From positions 3,245,908 through 3,309,907 of the forward strand of contig NC_092033.1 of assembly GCF_042242105.1 (NCBI RefSeq): DNA of 64,000 bases, in the 5' to 3' direction. The notes beneath the pieces were generated by a model. The model was not told where the DNA came from. It did not search any database and saw only the letters and a program-made list of their open reading frames with translations. A program made the position numbers and the translations under genes. The DNA is from Pempheris klunzingeri (taxonomy: Eukaryota > Chordata > Actinopteri > Acropomatiformes > Pempheridae). Below, piece by piece: positions 1 through 12,370 of the stretch (the stretch's first letter is position 1; each line of letters starts with the position of its first letter).

Positions 1-234
1 TTGAAAGTTTTTGAAAATGCTTCATTTAAACTGTTAAACATGTTTCAGGGTTCAAAGAATAACCACTTGTTTGACAATATACGCTGATCGCCATAGGTAG
101 AAGGGAATTATATAGATTTTAGTTTTTAATTTATTATAAAGGCTCCAAGAGTGTTGAAATGTTTTGTGCCTGAAAAGTGCTCCAGTTTTAAAAAAACCTG
201 CACAAACCCTGGTGACAAAATCTGGCAGCAAGTA

Positions 235-421
235 AATCCATGTAAAACCACATTTTGTACAGATGAAACAAATAACAGATTAATTAATGACTAAGCTAAG
301 CCAATCCTCTCCCAACTCTAGCTCCATACTTACACGAGACAGGTATTGATCCTCTCATCTACCTTTTTGGCAAAAAAGCGAAATAAGTGTTACTTCTAAA
401 ATGTCAAACTGTTCCTTTAAG
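235..421 (+). repeat. Dispersed teleost repeat, family R2, copy 1
   Basis: The stretch shares an ordered set of blocks with 3408-3640 and 13786-13900: 'TTTTGTACAGAT-AAACAAATAA', then 'CTAAGCTAAGCC', then 'GATC-TCTCATCTA', ending in 'AAGCGAAATAAG'. The same phrase order is familiar from repeats scattered through fish genomes. No ORF is present. The class (SINE or MITE) was not determined. Confidence 0.6.
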
Positions 422-901
422 ATAATCGCTAGTACTTTTTAGTGTGAGTTGATGTTTCAGCTGACACATTCAATGTATGCACACAAAAAAGGTCCCTCAC
501 ATGCTGCTCTATTACCCCTCCCACCCCCGTTAAAGCCACCTCCACCATCAATCCCCCGCCTGAGTGGAAATATCCTGCCTGATTTGTTTTGGGGATGTGA
601 AATAGATTACCATGTTGAGGTCTCTCCACATACATAAAAAAAAACCTCCAAGAGGCACAACCCCGACCTCAACAACCCCCCCACCAGCTCTCCCCTTTCT
701 CCACCCGATCTCCCCCCTTCCACACCCACATCCACCCATCCCCCCTTTCCCACAGACAGGCTCCATAACATTTCCCCTGGTTGGGATTTTTTTTTTTTTT
801 AACTGGAACCAAATGTGAGCTGTGCTGCTGAGGTCACCGTAGGGCAGGTGTGCAGCTAGGTGGACGTGCACTGCTTCAGGGCTTCAAATCCACCACCCCC
901 T

Positions 902-903
<2 letters not shown>

Positions 904-934
<31 letters not shown>
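904..934. repeat. (CA)n microsatellite
   Basis: Uninterrupted CA dinucleotide run of about 31 bases in the lrig3 intron. Confidence 0.97.
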
Positions 935-938
<4 letters not shown>

Positions 939-1837
939 CCTCAATCTCAATCAGCCATAACCAGGCATGCCGAGGAGGAAAATAACTGTTTGAAAGCATT
1001 AGAGCAGCTGAGGGATCAAAGGAGGCAATTTCTCTGGGAAATTCTTGGCTTTTAGTGATGTTCGGACTTGAACGCTGCATTTAGCTGTTTGGTGTGTTTT
1101 TCTCTCTCTCTCAAAAAAAAAAAGTCCATATTTTCTCTCACTTTGATAGTAGAAAATGTTTCACAACATTTACTTTCAAAGCATTAACGTCGATCAATAG
1201 GTTTTGGTGTCATTCCCTCAGGACCAAAAGCAGGACACTTTCTTTGTAGAGACTTTGAAGAAAAGGCACAGAGATCATGAGCCGGTCGCACCAGCTGTTC
1301 TCAACTTTAATTTAGTGTTGTGTAAATCTCCAGTTGGTAAATACTGATATTCTAACAAAACTAAGTTTAAAGTTTAGTGTTACTTATTTAGTTTTTTAAG
1401 TTTTTTTTCACAAATGGAGCCATACAATGCGTTAAATACCACAGATATTGGTGTATTTAACGATGGATGGAGGATCTGAGGCAACACTTCCTTTGAGGGT
1501 AACTCATATACATATTTGTATTGCATGTAGAGTATATTTATCCCCTCAAATGAAGTTGAAAATGCCGCACACATGTTATATTGTAGCGCTTCCTTGTAAA
1601 GCGTTTTTTCCTACACAACGCAGTGAAGCCAGTGCAGACTTCTAAAAGTGCCACAGAGGCCAGGAATGAACTTCCTGTGAGGCACAGAGCCGCTTTGAAT
1701 ATAATTTTAAAGTCTCAAACGTTTTCCCCCCTCACACGAAACGCAAAGCCACATAAACTTTTATTAACATCGCAAGTGCAGTTGTTTTCTGGGTGTGGAT
1801 TTTTTACAACGCGGTCTGTCTTTGTTTCTTCGGAAAG

Positions 1838-4800
1838 GGATCTCCAAAATAATGAAATCTCCTGGACCATTGAAGACATGAATGGGCCTTTCTCTGCTTT
1901 GGACAAGCTGAAAAAACTGTGAGTTCACGATCAACCTAACACCATTTTTCACCCTGAACTGTGTGACTTCGTGGACCTTGAACAAAGTAAACCCCGTGAG
2001 TAAAAAGTGAGGTTTGAAATTGATCAAACTTTTGTCATTTTCCCAGATTCCTACAGGGGAACCAGATCCGCTCGGTGACCAAGAAGTCTTTCTCCGGCCT
2101 GGACGCTCTGCAGCACCTGTGAGTCGGCCTCGTGTTTCACTGATTGTTTCCAAAAGCCCGAGCTGTAAACTAAGCAGGGTGAATCACACAGAGACACAGA
2201 GGCTGTTTGTTAGAGCAGAACACCCAAACTGTCTTCTCCCATTCCTCCACTTTGATGTGGAATCAGGAAAAAACTCTGCCATTAGTATCTTTACGTGTGT
2301 GCCAGACTATATCGATCACCGAGGCAAGTGTGTGTGTGTGAATGCCTGTGTGTGTGAGTGTACAACAGCTGCATTTGATTCTAATTAGAGTTTTTTCCCA
2401 GCCGTTGCCAGAGCTCAAAGCAGCCCATAGTTGGGCCTCTCTTGATTAACACAGCAAACTGCTGCCCAGACTTTTATTGTTCTGGAGCCCAGACCTTTTT
2501 CTTCTCTCGATTGAAGTTTTTGTAGCCTTCACTCTGTATGGCTGATGCTGGCAGAAAAACCTGCCATCTTGCTGCACACAAGCCCACCAGTCCTAATTTT
2601 CTTTTCACTTTTCTCCTCAGAGATTTGAGTAATAATGCCATCATGTCGGTCCAAGCGAACGCCTTCTCTCAGATGAAGAACCTGCAGGAGCTGTGAGTAT
2701 GATCGCGTCAAAGGGGGCAGCCTTAGTTAGTGCTTCAGTGTTGATTTGGGACAAAACACCAGGTGAAACTCATTATAGTCTGCTGGGAAAGTGCTGACTG
2801 CAATGTTAATAACAGGTTCACAGTTTCCTTTGTCTCCCTCCACTAAAAGTTAGTTTTCATTAAAAATGCAAGGGAATTTGTGAATATTCTCAAAATTATT
2901 GTGACTTAAAGGATCGTATGTTGTTTTAGTCTGTTAAATATTCCCATCAGTAAGCAAAGCAACGTTAAAAGGTCATATGAGGCCCATGAGCGTGAACTAA
3001 ACCACCCAGAGGTTTAGTTTGACGGACAATTTTAAGCCTCGAGTTTGGCATTTCGGCCGCTGCCATCTCTGTTTCAGAAGTGACATTCTGTCCTCAAAGA
3101 CTCAGATTGGTTGGGTTTAGGCATGACCCGCCTCTGATTGGTTAAGTCACATGCTAGTCCTGCTTTAAAGCAGACCCTACTTTATTATCTATTTTCCTCT
3201 AAATGGGACTGTAATTTACTAAATTAACATCAGACTATGTTAAAGAAGACGTGAAACTAGCGACTGAGACGCATTAGGAAAGATTGCTCAGAGACTTCCA
3301 CACAACTGGACTTCTTTTTGGAGTCAGTGGAGTCGCCCCCTGCTGGCCATTAGAAAGAATACAGGTTTATGGCTCACATGGTGCTTTAACTGTGGTGACT
3401 CTTGTTTTTACACTTTTTGTACAGATTAAACAAATAAGATTAGACGTGTGAATCAGTTAGAGGTGCAAGTAGACAGACTTTTTTAACCCATGGCCAAAGC
3501 CAGGCTAGCGGTTTTCCTCGTTTCCAAGCTCAGCTGATGGTCTGCTGGCTTCAGCTTCCAATTTACAGCATAGACATGAGAGTGCTATTGATCTCATCTC
3601 ATCTAACACTCAAAAGAATGAATATTTTCAGTCCATCTACCAACCAAAGTCTGTTTGTGATAATTAAAGTCAGTAAAATTATTGGTATCCTTACATCTTA
3701 CAGGTTAAAACTAACAAAAAAAACATTTACAGTGATATTTTTGCATTGTGAATGAAAACATTTTTGGTTTCTTCTCCCGTGGCAGGCGTCTTAACACCTC
3801 CAGCCTGCTGTGCGACTGCCAGCTGAAGTGGCTTCCCGTCTGGGTGGCAGAACAAACCTTCCTGCCCTGCGTCAATGCCAGCTGCGCCCACCCACAGATG
3901 CTGAAGGGCAGGAGCGTGTTCGCCGTCAGCCAGGAGGAGTTTGTGTGTGGTGAGTGATGCATTCACTTAGTATAACACCTTTACACACACACATACCGTA
4001 ATGCCTTAAAAACAGCCATTTATGCGTAGCAGGTTTTCCATTTACAAACTGACCCAGATTGTTCAATATTTTCCTCCCTGACTCCTGGACGAGGTAATGA
4101 GTCTCATGAAGGGACCATTATGGAAATTTACTAAGTTTTCAGCTTTCCTGGTTACTGTCAGAGAGAACTACTGGGGAAATGTATCAGTTCAGTTTTTCCC
4201 CTTTCAGAGCTTCATCTGCCAACAAAACGCCAAAAAAGCACCAAACGTCGAGAATTATTCCCAACATGAACACTTTCATATGGAAATTTTAAATCCATTT
4301 TCTTTTGGTTTCTAGATGACTTCCCAAAGCCTCAAATCACTGTGCAGCCGGAGACCCAGTCAGCCCTCAAAGGCAGCAACGTGACATTCGTCTGCTCGGC
4401 AGCCAGCTCCAGCGACTCGCCCATGACCTTCGCCTGGAAGAAAGACAATGAGGTCCTGAACGACGCCGAGATCCACAACCAGGCTCACCTGCGGGTGCAG
4501 GGTGGCGTGGGAGGTGAGACGGAGGTGACGGAGTATACGACCACCCTGCAGCTGCGTAACGTGGAGTTCTCCAGCGAGGGGAAGTACCAATGCGTCATCT
4601 CCAACCACTTTGGATCGTCCTATTCCACCAAAGCCAGGCTCACTGTCAACAGTAAGTTTGGAACGGGAGAAACCAGTTGTTTGGCTTATGTCTCCATCTA
4701 CAAGGTGCACACAATGTCTGTCAAAGTCTTAAACGATCAAAATGTAAGGTATTTCTCTCTTTCTCTCATTCCCAGTGCTCCCATCTTTCACCAAAATGCC

Positions 4801-6865
4801 AATGGACCTGAGCATCCGCGCAGGAGCAACAGCCAGGCTGGAATGCGCCGCCGTGGGTCACCCATCGCCTCAGATCGCCTGGCAGAAAGATGGAGGCACC
4901 GACTTCCCAGCCGCTCGCGAACGCCGTATGCACGTCATGCCGGAGGACGATGTGTTTTTCATAGTGGATGTCAAGACCGAGGACATCGGTGTTTACAGCT
5001 GCACGGCTCAGAACACAGCTGGAGCTATTTCTGCAAATGCTACGCTAACTGTTCTAGGTAAGAAGACCAGTATGAAGGATAGATGAACTCTGCACACTGA
5101 TGAGTCTCTCTAATGTTGGTTTGGTTCCTCGTCACACTAACCTATTCTTCTGCGGTGGTCCTTCTTACAGAAACGCCCTCCTTCCTACGGCCCCTCATGG
5201 ATCGCACCGTGGCAAAGGGTGAAACCGCCGTCCTCCAGTGCATAGCCGGCGGCAGCCCTCCCCCGAGGCTAAACTGGACCAAAGACGACAGCCCGCTGGT
5301 TGTGACCGAGCGCCACTTCTTCGCAGCTGCCAACCAGCTCCTCATCATCGTTGACGCTGCCGAGGCTGATGCGGGAAAGTACACCTGTGAGATGTCCAAC
5401 ACGCTGGGCACAGAAAGGGGCAACGTCCGCCTCGCAGTCCTACCGAATCCCAACTGCGACTCTGGAGTGCAGGGCGGCATGGGAGTCGGCGTCGTGGGTG
5501 GGGCAGGATCGGACGATGATGGGTGGACCACAGTGGGAATTGTCATCATAGCCGTGGTGTGCTGCGTGGTGGGCACATCGCTGGTTTGGGTGGTCATCAT
5601 CTACCACACCCGGCGACGCAGTGAGGACTGCAGCATCACTAACACAGGTTGGTTCATGACGGTGTTTCGTTTTCCATTTCATAAGTATCACTTATCCTCC
5701 AAGTACCTGAATCTCCTCTTCTTTCCTTGTGTACATTTAAAAATGGTAAAAAAGTGTATGATTTAACTGGCTGTCCTTGTGCTCCAGATGAGACCAACCT
5801 GCCTGCCGACATCCCCAGCTACCTGTCCTCCCAGGGAACGCTCGCTGACCGACAGGATGGCTACATCCCATCAGAGAGTGGCAGCAGCCATCAGTATATG
5901 GCTTCGTCAATTAGCGGCTTCTACCTGCAGCCAAAAGACATGAATGGTAAAACCCCTGCCCTTTCTCCTTTGTCCTGAATTTGAGTCCTTCTGCAGCAGC
6001 AAGTTTTTCTTATACGGTTCTGTTCCTTCACCCACACAGGTCTTTGTCAGCTGGACACAGGAAGTGAAGCAGACATGGAGGCAGCTATCGATCCTCTGCT
6101 CTGCCATTATCAAGGTCCGATCAGCTCACTGCTTCGCAGAGACAACATGTACTCCACTGACCCATCCGAGGTCTTCACGGGTCCGTACAGATTTTACTGT
6201 ACTGTCCAAATATTTCTTACATCTGGGTTTTGTCTCTCACTTTCTAAAGGAACTAATGATTTTAATTTTTCCACCCCTCAGGCTGTTCCATCGATCAAAG
6301 GCCGGTCTGCGTCGACTCCTACAGTGGCAGCCTGACCAGCCCGAAAAGGAGGGACTACTTCCTGTCAGAGCATTTTGACCTCTGCTCCTCTACTGTCCTG
6401 ATGCAGCTCCCCAACGCCAGTCTCCATCACGCTCCCTCCCACCAGCAGACTGACCGCCGACCATCCACGGAGGACGGAGAAGCCAACGACTATGGGAGAC
6501 CTCATGAGTGTCTTTCCCAATGCAACACCTTCATGGGTAGGTCTTAAGTTAATCAGTTGTCAGGACTTTTGCAGATTTTGCCTGTTAGCTGCTCTGACTT
6601 CTCTCACCTTTCTGGCTCAGGAACATTTGGGAAAGCTCCCTGGAGGCCTCACAAGGACCTGTACACGGGATTCGGCCCGCCGTCAGTGACGCATAATGGA
6701 ATTACTCTGCACGAGAATCCTTACGCCGCTCCGGACACCGATTCAGACCTTGAGGAGAACGGTCTCACCAAGGACTTGGCGTCAGAGCAGATCAGCGGCA
6801 TTTATGAACAGCCGTTTGACTGCAGCAGGACTGATCCCATCCCACAGCGCAGAACGAGCACTTAG
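1838..6865 (+). CDS. lrig3: LRIG3-like single-pass membrane protein, 3' part (11 exons)
   Basis: Exons: 1838-1918, 2047-2118, 2621-2692, 3786-3949, 4316-4651, 4776-5057, 5171-5647, 5788-5946, 6040-6180, 6282-6536, 6621-6865 (TAG stop). All have AG/GT borders and consistent phase. The first three are single leucine-rich repeats (two exactly 72 nt, all ending in a split CT|N Leu codon). The fourth is the cysteine-rich LRR cap (CDCQLKWLP). Three Ig domains follow: exons 5 and 6, and the first part of exon 7. Exon 7 also encodes the membrane helix ([11 protein letters not shown]...) and a basic stop-transfer. The tail contains [13 protein letters not shown], a stretch shared with vertebrate LRIGs. 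The family tunes receptor tyrosine kinase signalling at the plasma membrane. LRIG3 is preferred over LRIG1 and LRIG2 because of Ig1 similarity ([11 protein letters not shown]) and the atp23 neighbour. The N-terminal signal and most LRRs are off-window. Confidence 0.9.
3408..3640 (+). repeat. Dispersed teleost repeat, family R2, copy 2
   Basis: Lies in the lrig3 intron before the LRR-cap exon. It contains 'TTTGTACAGATTAAACAA', 'AAAGCCAGGCTAGCGGTTT', 'CAGCTGATGGTCTGCTGG' and 'TCATCTCATCTAACACTC', in the same order as the other R2 copies. It is the longest copy seen. Confidence 0.65.
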
Positions 6866-7214
6866 CCAAGTGACTCTTTTCTTTTTCATGAAGAGGACGA
6901 CCAAATAAATGAACATTTCTACCTCACTGAATGGACGCTTTTGCAATAAAGGACTCCTCAAATGTGCAACAAGTGAATGTAAAGGACAGTTTGATGTTCC
7001 TAGAGAAAAGTAAAAGGGAGCATATTAACAGCTTCAGTTAAATAATATAGATTATATACATTTTTTATATAAAGTTTATTATATTTTGTAAATTGTATAT
7101 AAACAGATTCCATTATTTTTGCTTACTTTTTGTGTATGAGTATTTTGCAGCCCTGCCTATTCAGTTATCCCAGCTTTGAATAAAGCAGTGTTTTGCACAT
7201 GTGTAAACAATAAA
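6866..7214 (+). terminator. lrig3: lrig3 3' UTR with several poly(A) signals
   Basis: AATAAA hexamers lie at 6904-6909, 6945-6950, 7179-7184 and 7209-7214 downstream of the TAG stop. The UTR is AU-rich around 7040-7110. The last two signals are the likeliest main ends. Actual cleavage sites cannot be read from sequence. Confidence 0.6.
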
Positions 7215-7760
7215 AAAAACACCTAAATGGGTGCTGCTACATTCACGACAAGCGCTGCAAGTCTTCCATGATGTGACTGTCTTTATCATGTAGGAGACGT
7301 ACGAGAGATTTACAGGACGTGGTTCTGGCGGTGGGTGTTGCACGCCGACCTTTTAGAGCTGAACCACAGACCGCCAAGGACGCCTCAGGTCTGTCATCAG
7401 TCAGCCCCCCCACCGAGAGAGAGACGCAGACGGAGAGGACGTTTAACTGTTTGGCATCAAAGCCTGGTTCCATGTGGGACTGGACAATATTTACAAATAT
7501 AAATCAACTTTCACCAGGACCATGTGGTAATGATACAATCTTTTGATATGGATCCAAACATTATCCAAATGAATGATTCCAAGATAAAGACTTATTCTGA
7601 GCATAATTGCCATTTTGTAATTTAACTAAATACTGGAAACTCTCCATAGTAATATCCTGACAATGGTAGTAACAATATAGTCTGTCCCTACTGTAGTTCA
7701 GTGGTCTTTAATAGACAGACTGTTGTGATGAGCCTCAGCTAGAGGACCAGGAGTGAGCTT

Positions 7761-8124
7761 TACTACTACTACTACTACTACTACTACTGATACCAGTACT
7801 AATGCTAATGATTGTACTATATTAGTACTATGGGGTCACCGTTTACCTCCACTACTACTGATTGAGTTCCTCTTATTATTGACAGCAAGTCATTTTGTAC
7901 TAAGACACAAATAATGCACACAAATTATGCTCATACACAATATTACTAGTATCACTGCTTAACTAGTTCTACCACTGTAACAAACATTACTGCAGTACTA
8001 ATTACTATGAAAGTACACACAGTTACTACACTGTTACTATAACATTACTGCTGTGACTCATAACGCTGTACTAGTTAAGTAAAACTATCCCTGCAACTGC
8101 TGCTACCACAAGTAGTAGTAGTAG
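7761..8124. repeat. (TAC)n / (GTA)n trinucleotide region
   Basis: A TAC run at 7761-7788 is followed by about 320 bp rich in ACT/AGT words. A GTA run at 8111-8124 is the reverse complement of the first, so the two ends form an inverted pair. Confidence 0.8.
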
Positions 8125-8144
8125 AGAGGTAGTAGTGGTTGCTG

Positions 8145-8345
8145 AGAGATAAGATAAGAGAAGATAAGCCTTCATTCATCCCACGTTGGGGAAATTTGCA
8201 AATTTGCAAATTTGCAGCAGCAAAGAACAAGAATAACAGGTGCCTATATAAGTAGAATATAATATAAATAGAATAAAAAAGCTCTGCAGTATATACAAAT
8301 ATAACAAAGAGTACTGTAGTAGAATGGATGAAGTACGAGTGGATA
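8145..8345. repeat. Fish retroelement-tail-like repeat
   Basis: 'GATAAGATAAGAG...AGCCTTCATTCATCCC' followed by 'GGGGAAATTTGCAAATTTGC' and an AT-rich AGAATATAATATAAATAG tail. This resembles the widely dispersed 'loaded tail' repeats of fish genomes. No coding remnant was seen, and the class is uncertain. Confidence 0.45.
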
Positions 8346-10680
8346 AGTACTAAAATGAGAACTAGTAGTAATACTAGTATTGATAGCAGTGGTTATAGTA
8401 ACAGTAGGTTCAACGGCAAAAATAAATATCAGTATAGGTTCAGATTTTTTCAGGCGTGCTCACATGCCTGTCGAAAGAGTTAGTCGTCAGATTCCTCCAG
8501 TTCACACTGGCCATGAAGTTATCACAACACGTGGAGGAGGTGAGCAGCACAATCTTTAGTCTTTCGACGCCTTTTGTGTAAAAGTTCGGCTGTTATGATG
8601 CTTCAGCAGTGTCAGTGGGCCATACTGGGTGGATATTTCCCTAAGTTACAGTCTTCTACAGCCAAATTCCTCCTCTTTGTGTTACTGTCTCTCCACAGAG
8701 GGAATTTTGTACCAAAAATACTAAACTTGTGAGTACTGCATTCAAATATATAAAAGAAATAACATACAGACTTGAAAAAATCCAACAACAAACAAACAAT
8801 ACTAGTAGCACAACTGGTACCTTTGCTACTATCTCAGCTAATGTTTATGCAGCCAACTATAATTCCCCACCGTGACCAACAACACTGCGGTAACCACTAT
8901 CATTAATAATCATTCCATTAAACCTGATGCTCATAATTAAATACTACTTAAGATAATTCTATGTAATTTATATTGAACCCACAAATTGCTGTTAGAACAG
9001 TATGGCATAATATAACTAACTCCAAACTAGACTCTCTCTGTTTGCTGGATGACTCACCCCCTCTGCCTCCCTCCCACCTCCATCCCCCCAGCCCTTCTCG
9101 CTCGGCGGTTTGTTGTTTCAGGCCTCTCCTCTTCAACATGAGGGAAAAAGGTGTGCTTGTGCACCAGGCTAGCTGTTGAAACTTGCACTTGGAAAGCGTC
9201 TTGCGGCTCCCTGCCTGCCACAGTGGAGTTGTGTTTACGAAATGGCAGATTCACGATGGTGGTGCCAGCAGTTTGGAGGGGATTTAGTCAGATCCCCTAT
9301 CCAGGGGCAGTTGGTTCAGCCTTGCGTTTAATCTGGCAGCATGCAAAGAAGTGGAGTGTAAAGTGGTAAAATGGACTTCTTTTTTTTTTTTTGCTATAAT
9401 CACAAACACCCTAAAAGTCTGTGTTTGGATTCTCACTCAGTTTGTGTATGGAAATGCTGATGATGAGATTTGCTTTCACAGGATGTGTTATTTCGCTGCC
9501 ATCCTTCTGGCTGACTAATGTTTAAGTACACCTGGCTGTTGGCTTGTGCTGGTTTCTATGCCTTTACCCCACTGTAAAGGAATGAGGGGGGTTTGTTGGA
9601 AGTCTTGCCAGTTCTTTGAGGAGGCTGCGATTAGGACAAGATGGTGGAGCCACACACATCCAAACACCTGGGAAACAGCTGCTGCTGATGCTGCTGGGGC
9701 AACATTCAAGGACCAGTCCACTTCTGGCTAACAGCCTTATCTCAGTGTGAAGTTGTGTCAGGTTAGAGGAGCAACTGTGCCTACAAACCTGATCCCCCAG
9801 GATGGATAAGTGGCGGCTTGTAGTGATAAATGATAAACTCAGTGGATTCCGATCCACTTCTCATTGAGTACAATGTGCTGATGTTTATAGGACTGACATC
9901 TTGTATTGTTTGGAAGTACATTTTCAAACCTTTGTGTGGGCAAAATGATGTATGAAGAGCTGGTGATCTATGTAAGTTGTCTATAAACAGATGTCAGACC
10001 AGAAGAGAAAGGGCAACTTTTAGTAGTTGTGGTCACAGTCCCACTGGAGCAGCGGCCCCCCCCTTTAAGGAAAAAGCCGCCTTAAAATACTTCAGCATCG
10101 CTATGACACACCTTTTGTCATCTAGTTTGGTGTATTTTCTTGGTCCTACTCAGCTAAATATGGAGGATTTGACATGACATCAGAACAATGGAAAAGGCTG
10201 ATCTGGGAGGTGCAGTTTCAGAGTTTTAATGTAAATCAGATGCTGCACAAGAGTTTGTAGTACAACTCTGGAAAGTTATGATTGTGCCAATTATTTTGTC
10301 TATGGTCACAATGATTGCATGGTAAACAGAAATACTGTTCATGCCACAAAGTATTCTAACGGGAATGCTTGCACGTATTTGATTGGCCACCGCAGCAACT
10401 TGCCAAGTGACTCTGGTGTTGTGGTCTGTCAAGATGAGCCAGGTTCAAAGCTACGTTCAGCTTGTTTGCTGGATGACATTCCTGTAGCGGAGACCTCTGT
10501 CTTCGCACCCTTGTTGCATTGTTAGTCTGGCCTCGTCCAAAGAATGAGGGGACTGAGAAGTCAGGATATGTCTGACAAAAGTTTTAACAAGCTGTAATCG
10601 ATTATTTTGGACACTTGGGGGCAATGCAACAAGCTGAACACACAACACTGACATAAAGCCCATTATTCACTCTCCTTTTA

Positions 10681-10860
10681 GCTCTGTTTTGGTCTCCACC
10701 AAGAAATATCTAGCTTGCTAGCTCCTAAATGCTTCACTATGCTCAGCTGCTAGTTGCTAACTTTGTCTGTTTAGTGAAACGGGTAGTGTACAGTGGGCTT
10801 TTAGAACATTTTTGCCTAAAACAGCTGCCTACTGAGGCCAAAAGCCATGAGAGCGAACCA
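10681..10860 (+). repeat. Dispersed repeat, family R1, copy 1
   Basis: Begins 'GCTCTGTTTTGGTCTCCACC', continues with 'AAATATCTAG', 'CTCCTAAATGCT', 'CAGCTGCTAGTTGCTAACTT', 'TGTCTGTT', then a less conserved arm with 'GGGTAGTGTACAGTG'. The same ordered words recur at 14057, 23314, 26891, 30567 and 48287. Confidence 0.65.
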
Positions 10861-12099
10861 AAACAGCTTAAAGACGCACTTTGTAAGATTTGGCCACCTG
10901 CTACAAATAACACACACATAGAACATGCTGCATATACAATTAAATTTAGAATAGAAGGGGATCTAGTATAAAATAAAATGAAAACAATACACAGAGTTTT
11001 ACAAATATAAACACCCGAATATACGCACCAAATGTGTACTACTACTTCTTCTTCTTCCCTCGTGTTGTATTGAGGTCGGACTCGATGCTACGGTGACTCA
11101 CTATCACCCCTGAGGAACAAAGTGAATACCACCTTACCAGACAGCACAGGCTGGAGCTAACTAGCTACCACGTGAATGCTTTAAACTAAAGTTCTGGTTA
11201 CAGTTGTACCTTGAAGTACTTGAAAAACTATGGGGTTGGATTATTAGTGAGTCAGACAAGACCAAAGGCTTCAGCGCTTCATGTCTCTTTCTACACCCAT
11301 ATACATACTGAATACAAGTTCCCACATGTTTTACGGGAGTAGTCAATAGACATCATGAAGGAAATCTCTGACTGGAGTAGAATTAGGCAGGGCAGGTTGA
11401 GGGGAAACAGATAAAGTGTTATATTTTATTACAAAATAACTCCTGGGTTGTGTTGAAAAACCCAAAATTGGTGACGTTAACCATGTAAGAGGATCTGATG
11501 TGGAGTTTTCCTTGAACTGCCTCAAGGTCAAGGTCACTTAATGGCAACTGTGGGAAGAAAGTTTCCTCCCTTTTCAGAGTTTAGCAGATGGTCTGGGGGA
11601 TTCAAACTCTTCTCAACAGTTTGTGATACCCTTTTTGTAGGAAAGGTTTTACACATGACTTAACTATGCATGTTACAATTAAGCGGGTGGATGTAATTCC
11701 CCTCAGAATGGTTTATTTACTCCTTAAAGAAAGTCTCTGAAATTGCCGCAACCAAAAAACAATTTGTGGCCTAACAAGCGACTGAGGCGTAGAGGGTTTC
11801 CACTTTTAAAAGACGCTGTGAATCCAGGAGACTCCTGCTGAGTCTGCAGCCAGCGACAACCTTCACATTTCCAGCCGGGGGGAGAAAGAAAACACCGGCC
11901 AGATTGCAGAATAATTTCCCCTCTTTGATTCTGCGTCCAGAGAAATGAGACAGGAAGTTGACGATTCCTCCAGACCACCAATGACTGGCAGACGACTGAT
12001 GGAGTTTGCCACCCCCTGGTCTCAGATCAGCGTCTGATCTCCATTCTCTGACCCCGGACTGTTCACGTTAGCAGTCAGACACTGATCTAAGTTCAGCTC

Positions 12100-12370
12100 C
12101 TCGGGCTATCTCTGCTCTCCGCACCCCAGAGACTGAGCCAAGAAAATGAATTTAGCATGCCACAGCCTTATCTCATTGCCAGACACTCTGAATTTTGTAG
12201 CTAATTTGCTTTCATTATTGCCAGATGTGGTGACATGCAGACAGATGTTTATTATATTAAATAGCTGAAGGCGACTCGCAGAAATTATTATTCCTCTGTT
12301 ATGAAGCTCAGGAAATCTGCTGGAGGATTGGTGTCTGACTTTTACAACCACTGAGCTCGTTTTAACATTC
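12100..12370. promoter_or_regulatory. Candidate conserved non-coding element
   Basis: A non-repetitive block with words such as TCATTATTGCCAGA, GCAGAAATTATTATTCCTCTG and TGGTGACATGCAGACAGATG. It stands out from the flanking sequence by even composition without simple repeats. This is judged by eye only, and conservation was not tested. Confidence 0.25.

Larger units (their letters stand above)
1..1837 (+). other. lrig3: lrig3 intron (5' part of gene lies outside the window)
   Basis: No leucine-rich-repeat exon was found before 1838, although the first exon seen needs two bases (CT) from an upstream exon. The stretch is therefore read as intron. It holds a dispersed-repeat copy (about 235-421), pyrimidine-rich tracts around 505-545 and 655-760, a CA microsatellite at 904-934 and a CT/A tract near 1100-1122. 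Short open frames here look like chance and low-complexity frames. Confidence 0.7.
7215..12099. other. Intergenic, no gene recognised
   Basis: Both strands were read for spliced exons with protein similarity and none was found. Contents are an ACT/GTA-rich trinucleotide region (7761-8124), a LINE-tail-like AT-rich segment (8145-8345) and a family R1 repeat (10681-10860). Open frames of 60-100 codons here have no recognisable domain. Confidence 0.6.

Noticed and set aside
429-1080. Overlapping open frames around pyrimidine-rich and CA-repeat sequence
   Set aside because: Their products are low-complexity (Pro/His or Cys/Val runs) made by the C-rich and CA tracts. They lie in the lrig3 intron.
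4342-5061. 239-codon open frame on the plus strand read as one unspliced ORF
   Set aside because: Its first part is the lrig3 Ig1 exon, but after 4651 it reads through the intron and then the Ig2 exon in the wrong frame. The spliced model fits the family.
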